Origin: an uncultured Eubacterium sp.
GTDB lineage: Bacteria > Bacillota > Clostridia > Oscillospirales > Acutalibacteraceae
Direction of reading: 5' to 3'
NCBI RefSeq assembly: GCF_945980375.1
Contig: NZ_CAMFQO010000019.1
Coordinates: 1 to 33,296, forward strand
DNA length: 33,296 nt
Shown here: positions 17,153 to 25,525 of the stretch, one piece after another
How positions within the stretch are numbered: position 1 is the stretch's first letter
How the letters are laid out: the number at the start of each line of letters is the position of its first letter
The notes under the pieces: model-generated
Database searches by the model: none
Seen by the model: the letters and a program-made list of their open reading frames with translations, nothing else
Told to the model about the DNA's origin: nothing
Position numbers and translations under genes: made by a program

Positions 17153-17350
17153 TTATTTATAAGGAACAAGTCTCTTGCACTGCTTCTGGTTTGTAACATC
17201 AGCAACTGCTGTCTTGCGAAGATTTCTCTTACGCTTTGTTGTCTTCTTGGTAAGGATGTGAGAGGTGTAAGCGTGAGCTCTCTTTACCTTGCCGCTCTTT
17301 GTTGTCTTAAAACGTTTTTTAGCGCCGCTGTGTGTCTTAATTTTTGGCAT
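17153..17350 (-). CDS. rpmI: 50S ribosomal protein L35
   Basis: A 65-aa highly basic protein ([17 protein letters not shown], then [17 protein letters not shown] and QCKRLVPYK), the full normal L35 length. It is the middle gene of infC-rpmI-rplT, 23 bp after infC, with CGGAGGTAATAGTT before the ATG. Downstream, the operon is interrupted by the palindromic element, but its own stop codon is 19 bp before the insertion so the protein is intact. Confidence 0.98.
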   Translation of the reverse strand: MPKIKTHSGAKKRFKTTKSGKVKRAHAYTSHILTKKTTKRKRNLRKTAVADVTNQKQCKRLVPYK

Positions 17351-17373
17351 AACTATTACCTCCGTTAAATTAA

Positions 17374-17889
17374 TTACTTTGATTTAGGGGACATAAACAT
17401 AAGAATTTGACGTCCCTCGAGTTTTGGCTTTTTATCAACATTTGCTTCCTCGGCAAGCTGATCGGCAAATCTTTGCATATTGGTTTCGCCAAGCTCGGGG
17501 TGTGCCATCTCTCTGCCTCTGAGGCGGATTGATACCTTAAGCTTGTCGCCCTTTGCCAAGAACTTGCGGGCTTGGTTAACCTTTGTGTTAAAGTCACCGA
17601 TGTCGATATTAAGCGAAAGCCTGATTTCCTTCGTTTCAACAGTCTTTTGCTTTTTACGGTTTTCCTTTTCGCGCTTGGTTTGCTCGTAGCGATACTTGGA
17701 ATAATCCATAATTTTGCAAACAGGTGGCTTTGCCATAGGAGCAATTTTAACAAGGTCCACACCTCTTGCATCTGCAAGAGCCTGTGCCTCCTTTGCACTC
17801 ATAATGCCTAATTGTTCGCCGGTATCAGAAATAACTCTTAATTCCTTATCCCTAATTTCGCCGTTAAGCTGTGGAGCATCTTTGCTGAT
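17374..17889 (-). CDS. infC: Translation initiation factor IF-3, AUC start codon
   Basis: A 171-aa IF-3: N-terminal domain [13 protein letters not shown], then [25 protein letters not shown] linker, then the C-terminal domain [25 protein letters not shown] and [15 protein letters not shown]. The start is placed at ATC (17887-17889) because AGAGGTG lies 6 nt upstream and the protein then begins [13 protein letters not shown], in register with the usual IF-3 N-terminus. In-frame extension to ATG 17944-17946 would cross the leader hairpin, and the in-frame GTG lies within the Shine-Dalgarno itself. IF-3 rejects non-canonical starts, so an AUC start gives autoregulation, as known for the AUU start of E. 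coli infC. Confidence 0.9.
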   Translation of the reverse strand: MSKDAPQLNGEIRDKELRVISDTGEQLGIMSAKEAQALADARGVDLVKIAPMAKPPVCKIMDYSKYRYEQTKREKENRKKQKTVETKEIRLSLNIDIGDFNTKVNQARKFLAKGDKLKVSIRLRGREMAHPELGETNMQRFADQLAEEANVDKKPKLEGRQILMFMSPKSK

Positions 17890-17902
17890 AAAAAACACCT
17901 CT

Positions 17903-17965
17903 TTATAAAAAATAAATAAGTACAAACGCAAAGCGCCTGTACTCAATAATTACAAAAAATTATTG
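17903..17965 (-). promoter_or_regulatory. infC leader: terminator-like attenuator and upstream hairpin
   Basis: In the minus-strand leader a 10-bp stem GTACAGGCGC/GCGTTTGTAC (17920-17942, 3-nt loop, two G-U pairs) is followed by TTATTTATTTTTT, an intrinsic terminator just before the infC Shine-Dalgarno. Immediately upstream, CAATAATT/AATTATTG (17944-17965) forms a second stem. Position and layout fit the L20-controlled leader of Firmicutes infC operons, in which L20 binding favours premature termination; the L20 contact residues were not checked. Confidence 0.65.
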
Positions 17966-18021
17966 CCCTTTTCGCCTACGCTGGAGGGGAGAGAACATAC
18001 ACTCTGCTTTGTTGTGGAAAT

Positions 18022-18050
18022 AATATAACACATAGTAAGCTATTTGTCAA
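18022..18050 (-). promoter_or_regulatory. Promoter of infC-rpmI-rplT
   Basis: On the minus strand perfect TTGACA (18045-18050), a 17-bp spacer and TATATT (18022-18027). The transcript would start near 18015, giving a leader of about 125 nt before infC, long enough for the attenuator described. Confidence 0.85.
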
Positions 18051-18110
18051 GAAAAATTTTGAAAAGCTTGATGCTTGCAATGATACGGTTATTATCTGCA
18101 CATTCTATGC

Positions 18111-18154
18111 AAAAAGACTGCAGGAATGCCCAAACGCACCCTTGCAGTCTTTTT
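18111..18154 (-). terminator. Terminator after the iol operon and small membrane protein
   Basis: The arms AAAAAGACTGCA (18111-18122) and TGCAGTCTTTTT (18143-18154) form a 12-bp stem extended through a GG/CC pair. The run of T at the end gives an intrinsic terminator on the minus strand, 16 bp after the stop of the small membrane protein gene. Confidence 0.85.
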
Positions 18155-18169
18155 ATTAATCATTGATTT

Positions 18170-18505
18170 TTAATACAGTGAAGCGCCGCCGATTTCGGCA
18201 AGGCTGACGCCTGCAACTGCCATAACCACAACAGAAATAACACCAATCAAAATGGATATTGCATAGATAGCAATGATTGCCTTGATAAAGTTTTTCTTAT
18301 TTTTATTGGTATCAGGGCTTACGAGCCACACAATCCAGCAAATGATGTTTACTACCGGAATTGAAGAAAGAATGAGCATCAAAATGTACGAGCCGACACT
18401 CATTACCTCTCTTGTCGGGTCGTAAAACGGCTGTTGGTACTGCGGCTGCTGATACTGCGGTTGTTGCGGCTGATTAGGCTGATAATACTGATTATTCTGT
18501 TCCAT
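18170..18505 (-). CDS. Small Gln/Pro-rich membrane protein, unknown function
   Basis: A 111-aa protein starting at ATG 18503-18505 (MEQNNQYYQPNQ) behind GAGGTGC; a TTG four codons earlier overlaps that site and is rejected. Residues 1-30 are low-complexity Gln/Pro/Tyr with two QPQYQ-type repeats. Two membrane helices follow (about 38-62, with SIPVVNIICWIVWL, and 74-103, IIAIYAISILIGVISVVVMAVAGV), joined by a short basic loop SPDTNKNKKNF. Such Q/P-rich tails on two-helix proteins are common in clostridia, with no assigned function. It lies 19 bp after iolE and before the terminator, so it is probably co-transcribed with the inositol genes, but nothing ties it to that pathway. Confidence 0.75.
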   Translation of the reverse strand: MEQNNQYYQPNQPQQPQYQQPQYQQPFYDPTREVMSVGSYILMLILSSIPVVNIICWIVWLVSPDTNKNKKNFIKAIIAIYAISILIGVISVVVMAVAGVSLAEIGGASLY

Positions 18506-18524
18506 AAAGCACCTCAAAATTCAA

Positions 18525-19424
18525 TTAAAGTCCTGTGTTTTCTGCGATGTATTTGCGAGCCTTAACTGCGTATTCAAACGGGTTTGCCTTGGCAGGATCC
18601 TGCTCTGCTTCAACAACAACCCAACCCTCGTAATCGTTTTCGGCAAGGATGTCGAATATCGGCTTGAAATCAACATCGCCGTCACCGGGGACGGTGAACA
18701 CACCTGCTCTTACGGCATCAAGGAATGACATATGATTTGGCACAACCTGATTATTGTAAACATCAAGCCTTACATCCTTGAGGTGAACGTGCTTAATGCG
18801 GTTTATGTACTTTTTGAGCACGGGAACGGGGTCAATACCGGCAAAGGTAAGGTGTCCGCTGTCAAACAAAAGGTAAACAAGCTCGGGATCGGTAAGCTCC
18901 ATAAGCTTATCAATTTCCTCTACGGTCTGCACGCCGGTGCCCATATGATGATGAACGGTAAAGTACATACCCTTGCTCTTGGCATATGCACCCATTTCAT
19001 TAAAGCCCTTGGCAACAACTGCCCACTCTTCATCGGTATAATACGGCTTTTCGTCAAGAATTGATTTGGTTAAATCACCCTGGATAGAATTGCCTTGCTC
19101 CGATGCGCCGATAACCCTTGCACCGAGCTTATAAAGCTTATCGCAATGTGCCTTAAAAGCCTCAATGGTTTCCTCATAAGGCTTTGAGGTGAGATAGGAG
19201 CTGAACCAAGCGTTGCAAATTTGCAAGCCTCTGATGTCAAGATAAGGCTTAAGAACATCAGGATCGGCAGGATACTTATTGCCGATTTCGCTACCCTTAA
19301 AGCCTGCAAGTGCCATCTCGCTTATGCACTGCTCAAATGTATTTTCCGCACCCAAATCAGGCATATCGTCATTTGTCCAGCCGATAGGTGCAATAGCTAA
19401 TTTTACTTTGTTTGGATTAAGCAT
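18525..19424 (-). CDS. iolE: Inosose dehydratase (myo-inosose-2 dehydratase)
   Basis: A 299-aa xylose-isomerase-like TIM barrel. [17 protein letters not shown] at the N-terminus is the characteristic IolE start, followed by [17 protein letters not shown]-like [27 protein letters not shown] and VHLKDVR, with the metal ligands Glu, Asp and His in these blocks, then [10 protein letters not shown]. It dehydrates 2-keto-myo-inositol to 3D-trihydroxycyclohexane-1,2-dione, step two of inositol breakdown, using Mn2+ or Co2+. It is third in the iolG-iolD-iolE operon, 18 bp after iolD. Confidence 0.95.
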   Translation of the reverse strand: MLNPNKVKLAIAPIGWTNDDMPDLGAENTFEQCISEMALAGFKGSEIGNKYPADPDVLKPYLDIRGLQICNAWFSSYLTSKPYEETIEAFKAHCDKLYKLGARVIGASEQGNSIQGDLTKSILDEKPYYTDEEWAVVAKGFNEMGAYAKSKGMYFTVHHHMGTGVQTVEEIDKLMELTDPELVYLLFDSGHLTFAGIDPVPVLKKYINRIKHVHLKDVRLDVYNNQVVPNHMSFLDAVRAGVFTVPGDGDVDFKPIFDILAENDYEGWVVVEAEQDPAKANPFEYAVKARKYIAENTGL

Positions 19425-19442
19425 TTGTTTTCTCCTTATGTA

Positions 19443-21296
19443 TTAATAGTCAAAGGTCTTTGCAATGTTTTCCTGCATATCCTTGTATGCCTTTGCAACT
19501 GTTTCGCTTGTTGAAACCTCGGCAACACCGACTCTCCACCAAGACTCAAAGCCCGGTGTCATTGTTTTCGGCAGCACCTTGATGTCGAACAGAACAGTTC
19601 TGTCCTGTCCCTTTGCATCTGCAAGAGCCTTGCGAAGCTCATCCGATGTGCGAATTGTATATGCCTTTGCTCCGTAACCCTCGGCGATTTTTGCAAAATC
19701 GACGGTCATATCCGCGCCGTCAAGCATACCTGTTTTTGGATTTCTTGCCTTAAACACGGTGCCGAAGGTATCTGTTCCTTGATTGTTTTGAAGGTTTTCT
19801 ATACAGCCCCAGCCGAGATTGTCGAAAAGACAAACGTTAATCTTTAAGCCCTCCTGCAACGCAGTGTAAAGCTCGCTGTGTCCCATAAGGAAGGAGCCGT
19901 CGCCGCAGAAGGCGTATACCTCTGCCTCAGGCTTTGCAAGCTTTGCGCCGAGTGCTCCGTTAACCTCATATGCCATATTGGAATAGCCGTATTCCATATG
20001 GTAATTTCGACAACCCTTTGGTCTGAACAGGCGTTGCATATCGCCCGGAAGTGAGCCTGCTGAGCCGAGAGCAATGTCCTCATCATCCATAAACTCGTTG
20101 ATTATGCCAAGAGCAAGTGTTTGATTAAGTCCTCCCTCAAGCTCCTTGCTGTAATAATCGTCAACAATGGCATCCCATTCTGCCTTTGCGTCTGCAAGCT
20201 CTGTTGTGTAGGTTGTTTTGTAGCCGTCAAGTGCCCCGACAATAGCAGACAACGCCTCCCTTGCATCTGCAACGATAGCCTCTGCATCCATCTTGTAGGC
20301 ATCAAACGGACAAATGTTGATGCCGAGCACCCTTCTGTTTTCATTAAACAGCCACTTTGAAGAGGTTGTGAAATCGGTAAATCTTGTGCCTACACCGATA
20401 ACAAGGTCGGCATCCCTTGCAACAACATTGGCAGCCTTGCCGCCTGTTACACCGATACCACCGAGATTAAGCGGATGATTCCACGCAATAAGTCCCTTGC
20501 CTGCCTGTGTTTCGGTTACAGGGATATTACATTTTTCGGCAAGAGCCAAAAGCTCCTTTTCCGCACCTGAATATCTAACACCGCCGCCGCAAACGATAAT
20601 AGGCTTTTTGGCGGATTTAATAAGCTTTACTGCACGCTCAAGCTGTGAAGCTCCGATAGGGCGTCTGTCAATATGCCAAACTCTTTTTGCAAGGAAATGC
20701 TCGGGATAATCGTAAGCCTCGCCCTCTACATCCTGTGGCATTGCAAGACATACCGCACCTGTGTCGGCAGGGTCGGTAAGAACACGCATTGCGTTGATGC
20801 AGGCTGTCATCAGCTGCTCGGGGCGAACAATTCTGTCAAAGTAATGGCACACACCCTTAAATGCATCGGTAACAGTTCTACCATAGCCGTCAAAAAACTC
20901 TGCCTGCTGCAACACAGGGTCAGGCTGACGGCATGCAAAGGTGTCACCGGGGAGCACCAAAAGAGGTATTCTGTTTGCCGTTGCACAGCCACAGGCTGTT
21001 ACCATATTTGTTGCACCGGGGCCGATAGATGACACGCAAGGGATAATTGCCTTTCTGTCCATCTGCTTTGCATATGCTACTGCGGCAAGAGCCATATTTT
21101 GCTCGTTTTTGCCCTGATAAAATTTTAGATTATGACCGCCTTGTTCAAGCGCCTGACCGACACCGACTACACAGCCGTGACCGAATATGCCGAAAATTCC
21201 GCTGACAAATTTCGACTCTACTCCGTCAACCTCTATGTACTGATTGTCAAGGAACTTAACAAGAGCCTGCGCCATTGTAAGTCTTTCTCGTTTCAT
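19443..21296 (-). CDS. iolD: 3D-(3,5/4)-trihydroxycyclohexane-1,2-dione hydrolase
   Basis: A 617-aa thiamine-diphosphate enzyme with the normal three-domain layout. The N-terminal Pyr domain has GIFGIFGHGCVVGVGQAL and the glutamine-rich YQGKNEQNMA. The middle domain has KKPIIVCGGGVRYSGA. The C-terminal PP domain has the ThDP motif EVYAFCGDGSFLMGHSELYTAL followed by NVCLFDNLGWG. It opens the cyclic dione to 5-deoxy-glucuronate, step three of myo-inositol catabolism. It sits 18 bp after iolG with GAGGT before its ATG. Only iolG, D and E are here; iolB, iolC, iolJ and a transporter are not in the window. Confidence 0.96.
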   Translation of the reverse strand: MKRERLTMAQALVKFLDNQYIEVDGVESKFVSGIFGIFGHGCVVGVGQALEQGGHNLKFYQGKNEQNMALAAVAYAKQMDRKAIIPCVSSIGPGATNMVTACGCATANRIPLLVLPGDTFACRQPDPVLQQAEFFDGYGRTVTDAFKGVCHYFDRIVRPEQLMTACINAMRVLTDPADTGAVCLAMPQDVEGEAYDYPEHFLAKRVWHIDRRPIGASQLERAVKLIKSAKKPIIVCGGGVRYSGAEKELLALAEKCNIPVTETQAGKGLIAWNHPLNLGGIGVTGGKAANVVARDADLVIGVGTRFTDFTTSSKWLFNENRRVLGINICPFDAYKMDAEAIVADAREALSAIVGALDGYKTTYTTELADAKAEWDAIVDDYYSKELEGGLNQTLALGIINEFMDDEDIALGSAGSLPGDMQRLFRPKGCRNYHMEYGYSNMAYEVNGALGAKLAKPEAEVYAFCGDGSFLMGHSELYTALQEGLKINVCLFDNLGWGCIENLQNNQGTDTFGTVFKARNPKTGMLDGADMTVDFAKIAEGYGAKAYTIRTSDELRKALADAKGQDRTVLFDIKVLPKTMTPGFESWWRVGVAEVSTSETVAKAYKDMQENIAKTFDY

Positions 21297-21314
21297 ACTG
21301 GACCTCGCACAATG

Positions 21315-22328
21315 TTAACATTCAATTTCCGAAAGCTTAACAGGACGATGCTCTGCAACGGAAAGCTTTGCAGCCAAGCCCAAGCGAAGTGCCTCCAAGC
21401 CGTCATTTACTGTTGTCTTTGTCGGAATATCATTTTGAACTGCGTTGATAAACTCTGTCATTTCATCGGTAAATGACTGCATATATCTTTCAAGGAAGAA
21501 ATAAAGCGGCTTATCTGTTACATTGCCGTCGCCGTTGATATATGCAACGTTTGTAGGAGTATCATTTGCTGCAGCTGCCTGACCGCCCGAGCCAAATACC
21601 TCAAGCCTTTGGTCATAGCCATAGCAAGCCTTGCGGCAATTATCAATAACGCCGATGGCACCACTCTTAAACTTGAGAGCAACAAGTGCTGTATCAACGT
21701 CACCTGCCTCGCCGATTGCCGGGTCTACCATAACGGTTGCGTTAGCATAAACCTCCTCAACCTCGCCGCCGATAAAGCGAGCCATATCAAAATCGTGAAC
21801 TGTCATATCAAGGAAAATGCCGCCTGAAACCTTTACATATTCAATTGCCGGAGGCTCAGGATCACGGGATGTAATTTTGATTGTTTGCAAATCACCAAGC
21901 TTGCCCTCATTTGCAAGACGCTTAATCTCTGCAAAGTTGTGGTCGTATCTTCTGTTAAATCCGATTTGAAGCTTTACCCCTGCTTTTTCTACGGCAGAAA
22001 TAACCTTTTTAATTTTTGCAACTGTCAAATCAACAGGCTTTTCACAGAAAATATGCTTGCCCGCCTCGGCAGCCTCTACTGCAATGTCTGCGTGTGTATC
22101 TGTTGATGAGCAGATAAGAACCGCCTCAATTTCAGGATTATTAAGGATTTCGTGATAATCCTGATACGCGTTAGGGATGCCCAATTCCTGTGCAACCCTT
22201 TGCGCACCCTCAACATAAATATCGGAAATTGCCACAATCTCCGCCTGCGGAATGTGATAAGTAATTGATTTTGCGTGAACCTGTCCGATTCTGCCGGCAC
22301 CTATAATGCCCACCTTAAGCTTTTGCAT
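21315..22328 (-). CDS. iolG: myo-Inositol 2-dehydrogenase
   Basis: A 337-aa Gfo/Idh/MocA-family oxidoreductase. The Rossmann motif GIIGAGRIGQVHAK (7-20), the EKPVDL block with catalytic Lys97 and LDMTVHDFDMARF with the Asp and His of the active site are all present. It oxidises myo-inositol to 2-keto-myo-inositol with NAD+, the first step of the pathway completed by the two following genes. It is the first gene of the operon, about 60 bp downstream of a promoter whose leader carries a perfect 12-bp palindrome. AAAGGGGTATTATTT precedes the ATG. Confidence 0.93.
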   Translation of the reverse strand: MQKLKVGIIGAGRIGQVHAKSITYHIPQAEIVAISDIYVEGAQRVAQELGIPNAYQDYHEILNNPEIEAVLICSSTDTHADIAVEAAEAGKHIFCEKPVDLTVAKIKKVISAVEKAGVKLQIGFNRRYDHNFAEIKRLANEGKLGDLQTIKITSRDPEPPAIEYVKVSGGIFLDMTVHDFDMARFIGGEVEEVYANATVMVDPAIGEAGDVDTALVALKFKSGAIGVIDNCRKACYGYDQRLEVFGSGGQAAAANDTPTNVAYINGDGNVTDKPLYFFLERYMQSFTDEMTEFINAVQNDIPTKTTVNDGLEALRLGLAAKLSVAEHRPVKLSEIEC

Positions 22329-22350
22329 AAATAATACCCCTTTAATAAAA

Positions 22351-22362
22351 TGTAAATTTACA
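22351..22362. promoter_or_regulatory. 12-bp perfect palindrome in the iol leader
   Basis: TGTAAATTTACA lies about 20-30 nt downstream of the predicted transcription start and 22 bp before the iolG ATG. A perfect palindrome in this place is a plausible roadblock operator for an inositol-responsive repressor, but no regulator gene is adjacent and AT-rich palindromes can occur by chance. Confidence 0.35.
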
Positions 22363-22387
22363 GTATCAACTGCACAATATTAAAATT

Positions 22388-22416
22388 ATTTTATCATACG
22401 GCATATTTGTTTTCAA
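22388..22416 (-). promoter_or_regulatory. Promoter of iolGDE
   Basis: On the minus strand TTGAAA (22411-22416), a 17-bp spacer and TAAAAT (22388-22393) preceded by TGA, giving an extended -10. It is the only good promoter between the lepB terminator and iolG. Confidence 0.7.
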
Positions 22417-22465
22417 CAAAACAGAGGCAATAATAATTACCAAAATTCTCTTATTTATTTTAACT

Positions 22466-22511
22466 ATAATATACAAAAGGTCACCCATTCCTTAACGGAA
22501 TGAATGACCTT
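22466..22511 (-). terminator. Terminator after lepB
   Basis: Arms AAGGTCA (22505-22511) and TGACCTT (22477-22483) with an internal 6-bp stem CATTCC/GGAATG form a hairpin, followed on the minus strand by TTGTATATT. It lies 12 bp after the signal peptidase stop. Confidence 0.8.
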
Positions 22512-22523
22512 ACCGATACTGCT

Positions 22524-23117
22524 TTATTCAAGCTTGCCCGCTGTTTTGAACGGATAATACCTGAACATTACCTTACCTATAAACTTGTCACGCGACACAT
22601 AATTTGTCGTCACCCAATAACGCGAATCAACCGAATTGTCTCGGTTATCGCCCATAACAAAGTAGCAGTCCTCCGGCACTACAAAGCTTCCGCTATAATT
22701 GTCCTTGTTTTCCTCCGAAACAAAATCGTCACGAAGCTCAAGGGTTTTACCGTCTGCACCGGTAATATAAACCGTACCGTTCAGAATGTCTACCTTTTCA
22801 CCGGGCAGACCGATAACTCGCTTTACAAAGTATTCCTTTTCGTTATCGGGATACTTGAAAATTGCAATATCAAATCTTTCGGGGTCATCAAAGGTGTATG
22901 CAAGTCTGCTTGCAATAACTCTGTCGCCCTGTTGAATTGTGTCTAACATAGAGCCTGTCGGGATAACGGCATTTGCAAACACGCAATGCTTAAGCACCAT
23001 TGCAATAATCATAGCAATAACAATAGGTGCAATGAATTCGAGAAATTCTCTTAATTTTGATTTTTTAGCCTGCTCCTCCTGAGGCTCAACGGCAGGTGCG
23101 TTCTTTTCTTCACTCAT
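22524..23117 (-). CDS. lepB: Signal peptidase I
   Basis: A 197-aa type I signal peptidase of the Gram-positive length class. A charged cytoplasmic N-terminus (1-24) is followed by one membrane helix (about 27-47). The catalytic Ser56 lies in VIPTGSMLDT and Lys99 in YFVKRVIGLPGEK, then GDNRDNSVDSRYW (box E). It cleaves signal peptides from exported proteins on the outer face of the membrane. It is the last gene of a short operon behind a TSCPD protein and a GH36-like glycosidase (18 bp), which is an accidental-looking neighbourhood. Confidence 0.96.
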   Translation of the reverse strand: MSEEKNAPAVEPQEEQAKKSKLREFLEFIAPIVIAMIIAMVLKHCVFANAVIPTGSMLDTIQQGDRVIASRLAYTFDDPERFDIAIFKYPDNEKEYFVKRVIGLPGEKVDILNGTVYITGADGKTLELRDDFVSEENKDNYSGSFVVPEDCYFVMGDNRDNSVDSRYWVTTNYVSRDKFIGKVMFRYYPFKTAGKLE

Positions 23118-23135
23118 AATTATCTTTCCTTGTAA

Positions 23136-25064
23136 TTATCTTTCATTAGCAATTTTGAAAATCATTATCTCATAAGGATTCAATGTCAAGTCCATCTTTG
23201 AATTGTAGTCAAAGGTTTCGTCGGTTTCTGCAATTGATTTGCAGTATACGTTAAACCTTTTTGCACCCTCAAGGCTTTCCGGTGCGCACATAAGCTTATT
23301 AAGAGTCAGAGTTAAATCCGTTGCCTCGTCGGTTGGGTTACGCAGAGCAATAACACCCTCGCCCGACTCCGACCACGAAATATAGCCGTAAACATTATTT
23401 TCTTCAGGATTACCGCCGATGAAATGTGCATTTTTAAGGATGTCAAAATTATCCTTTTGCCAATTCATTGCGGCTGACAAATCGCTCCACTTCCTTTCGT
23501 TCATCATATTAACAGAAAGGTGAAGCTCATTAAGTGCCTGGCCTCTGACGGTACACCAATAGATGTATTTTTCAAACTCATCATCAGTGTATTTTACATG
23601 TGCGGTGTTGCCGTAAATAGGCTCATGATTGTACAAATTTTTAAGCGGAATTTGCAATGCACGCTTGCATACACAATCAAAATATCTTGCGTCACGATAG
23701 GTAATTTCGCTGTCGACCTGTGCCTGATGCTCAATATTCTTTGCAAAGCCGATGTCACCGCTGTTTTGCACCCAAAGAGAATTAACCCACTGAAGCCACC
23801 AAGGTGAAACATTAACGTAGCAGGTCATATTTATCCAAATGTCAGGTCTTGCCTCACGAAGCCTGTCGTAAAGTGCAATCCACTTTTGCCACATATCCGT
23901 AACAAAATACATATCCTCATAGCCGCCTACTGCGTGGTCGTGCTTTGGGTCCTTACAGGGCTTAAGGCAGAAGCCGTCAAGCTTCCAATAATCTATATCA
24001 AATTCCTTTGTGGTTTCAACAAGGAAATCGCCGAGCTTTTCGATATATCTTGTTGAGGCAACACAAATATCCCTTGCTTCCTTGTTGAGATAGCCGTTGC
24101 CTGCTTTTTGATAGCGCTTTGCGATTTTGTCAGGTCTGGTATATCCGCCACGGGGACCGAGCCACAAGCCGAAGCGAGAGCCAAGCTCATTGCAAAGAGC
24201 TGTAACCTTTGTGAGCTTGTTTGGGAACTTTTTGTTAAAGCACCAAAAGCCTGCCTTTACATCCGGCCAACCGTCATCAACAACATAGGCTGCGAGCTCC
24301 GGAGCATTATGAGCAGAAAGATGCTCGTGCACCTGTGCAAAGGAGGTCATAATATTATCCTCTGTGATGTCCTTCATATAGTCGTACCAGCTGTTGTACT
24401 GGAACCTTAACGGAGCAGGCACACTGATGGACTCAATATATTCATAAAACGCCTTGCGCACCTGAATAAGAGTGTTGTCGCTGCCACCGCCCATAACGGT
24501 TACGGGACATACAAAGCCCATTCCCAAAGGCTTGCCGACGTAATATCTTACGGACGCGTTACCGTGAATAATTCTGTTTTCCGTTGCGGGAAATTCGCAG
24601 CCGAAGAAAAGGCTGTCGATATATATCGGCTGACCGAGCATAGAATGGAATGCAGGAATTTCGCCGCCCTCAACCACATCAACACTGAAATGTGTTTTTG
24701 AGTTAACTATACCAATGCTTTCAAGCTCGATAAAATCAACCTCTCTGTCGTTGAACTGGTCAATAAATATCTGCTTGCAGATTGTGTTGCCGTCCCTGTG
24801 CACCCAATATTTGAGCGTTACCTGAAGGTCATCGGATTTTTCAAACCTAAAAACAAGCCTGTCATCCTCGTAATCTCCGCTTTCAACAGGGAGCCCCTTC
24901 GACGAATACTCGCCTCCGTCGGCAAAATGAATAACAAATTCACAGCCGTTACCGTCGGGAATAAAGCTCATACCCGAATATGTATTTTTTATTTGAGATG
25001 CATAAAACTTTTCATCTGTAATTTTGAATTCCCTTTTGAGTCTGTTGCTTGACAGCTTATACAT
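23136..25064 (-). CDS. GH36-like glycoside hydrolase (alpha-galactosidase type)
   Basis: A 642-aa protein. An N-terminal beta-sandwich region (about 1-205) precedes a TIM barrel containing QYNSWYDY (222-229), AYVVDDGWP (259-267), RFGLWLGPRGGY, and DYWKLDGFC (358-366), whose Asp363 matches the GH36/GH31 nucleophile in the KxD motif. WVQNSGDIG has Asp437 as the candidate acid/base. A short C-terminal beta domain ends in LNPYEIMIFKI. No signal peptide is present, so it acts in the cytoplasm on an imported alpha-galactoside or related sugar. The family assignment rests on motifs; subfamily and substrate are open, and the usual transporter neighbours are absent. Confidence 0.8.
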   Translation of the reverse strand: MYKLSSNRLKREFKITDEKFYASQIKNTYSGMSFIPDGNGCEFVIHFADGGEYSSKGLPVESGDYEDDRLVFRFEKSDDLQVTLKYWVHRDGNTICKQIFIDQFNDREVDFIELESIGIVNSKTHFSVDVVEGGEIPAFHSMLGQPIYIDSLFFGCEFPATENRIIHGNASVRYYVGKPLGMGFVCPVTVMGGGSDNTLIQVRKAFYEYIESISVPAPLRFQYNSWYDYMKDITEDNIMTSFAQVHEHLSAHNAPELAAYVVDDGWPDVKAGFWCFNKKFPNKLTKVTALCNELGSRFGLWLGPRGGYTRPDKIAKRYQKAGNGYLNKEARDICVASTRYIEKLGDFLVETTKEFDIDYWKLDGFCLKPCKDPKHDHAVGGYEDMYFVTDMWQKWIALYDRLREARPDIWINMTCYVNVSPWWLQWVNSLWVQNSGDIGFAKNIEHQAQVDSEITYRDARYFDCVCKRALQIPLKNLYNHEPIYGNTAHVKYTDDEFEKYIYWCTVRGQALNELHLSVNMMNERKWSDLSAAMNWQKDNFDILKNAHFIGGNPEENNVYGYISWSESGEGVIALRNPTDEATDLTLTLNKLMCAPESLEGAKRFNVYCKSIAETDETFDYNSKMDLTLNPYEIMIFKIANER

Positions 25065-25095
25065 AATGTTCCCCTTTATATTACTTATGTAATAT

Positions 25096-25350
25096 TTACA
25101 ATTCTTCCTTTATCTCCTCAAGTGCTCTTGCAAGCTGGTCCGGACAGGATGTGCCCTTAAAATTGCAATCAATGCCCTTAAGAGTTGAAATAACATCATC
25201 AATTTTTCTACCCTTTACGAGTGCGGAAATTCCCTTAAGATTTCCGTTGCAGCCACCCACAAAGCTTACTGAATTAATTGTTTGGTCATCGCTTACATCA
25301 ACGGTGATTTGCCTTGAACAAACACCTCTTGGAATATATACCTTTTGCAT
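25096..25350 (-). CDS. TIGR03905-type TSCPD-domain protein
   Basis: An 84-aa protein that is essentially one TSCPD domain. It reads YIPRGVCSRQITVDV at the start, SVSFVGGCNGNLKGISALVKGR in the middle, and FKGTSCPDQLARAL with the eponymous TSCPD motif near the end. The three conserved cysteine positions suggest metal binding. The domain is otherwise found at the C-terminus of vitamin-B12-dependent ribonucleotide reductases, but the role of the free-standing form is unknown. A good AGGAG site precedes the ATG, and the gene is first in the operon with the GH36-like and lepB genes. Confidence 0.9.
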   Translation of the reverse strand: MQKVYIPRGVCSRQITVDVSDDQTINSVSFVGGCNGNLKGISALVKGRKIDDVISTLKGIDCNFKGTSCPDQLARALEEIKEEL

Positions 25351-25381
25351 ATATGGTTCTCCTTTTTATACAGTCAATATT

Positions 25382-25410
25382 ATTATACATAGCATTATGC
25401 GATAATTCAA
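25382..25410 (-). promoter_or_regulatory. Promoter of the TSCPD-GH36-lepB operon
   Basis: On the minus strand TTGAAT (25405-25410), a 17-bp spacer and perfect TATAAT (25382-25387), followed by a leader of about 30 nt. Confidence 0.75.
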
Positions 25411-25461
25411 CAACAATTTATAAATTATATTTTAATAAGCACAAAGTATAACAAAGTGTAT

Positions 25462-25525
25462 CAATTATCCCCTCAGCCGTAATAAATGACAACGGCTCCC
25501 CCCTATTTGTAAGGGAAGCCGTTGT
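25462..25525. repeat. Palindromic intergenic repeat, copy A
   Basis: Plus-strand layout: CAATTATCCCCTCAG, a small CCGT/ACGG stem, then a 12-bp hairpin ACAACGGCTCCC/GGGAAGCCGTTGT (25489-25525, one mismatch). Copy B at 32371-32425 has the same order of parts (CAAT-CCCTC head, inner stem, CTCCC..AAG.GAGGC tail). From general knowledge, repeats of the form CAATCCCTC...CTCCCTTTACACAAGGGAGGC are widespread in Ruminococcaceae genomes. Copy A may also end transcription from the nrdD side. It closes the 429-bp stretch 25351-25779 that otherwise holds one promoter and one frameshifted ORF. Confidence 0.6.

Noticed and set aside
17890-17946. IF-3 start at ATG 17946 or GTG within KEVFF
   Set aside because: The ATG would place the leader terminator hairpin in the coding sequence, and the GTG overlaps the Shine-Dalgarno. 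The AUC start fits both spacing and IF-3 length.
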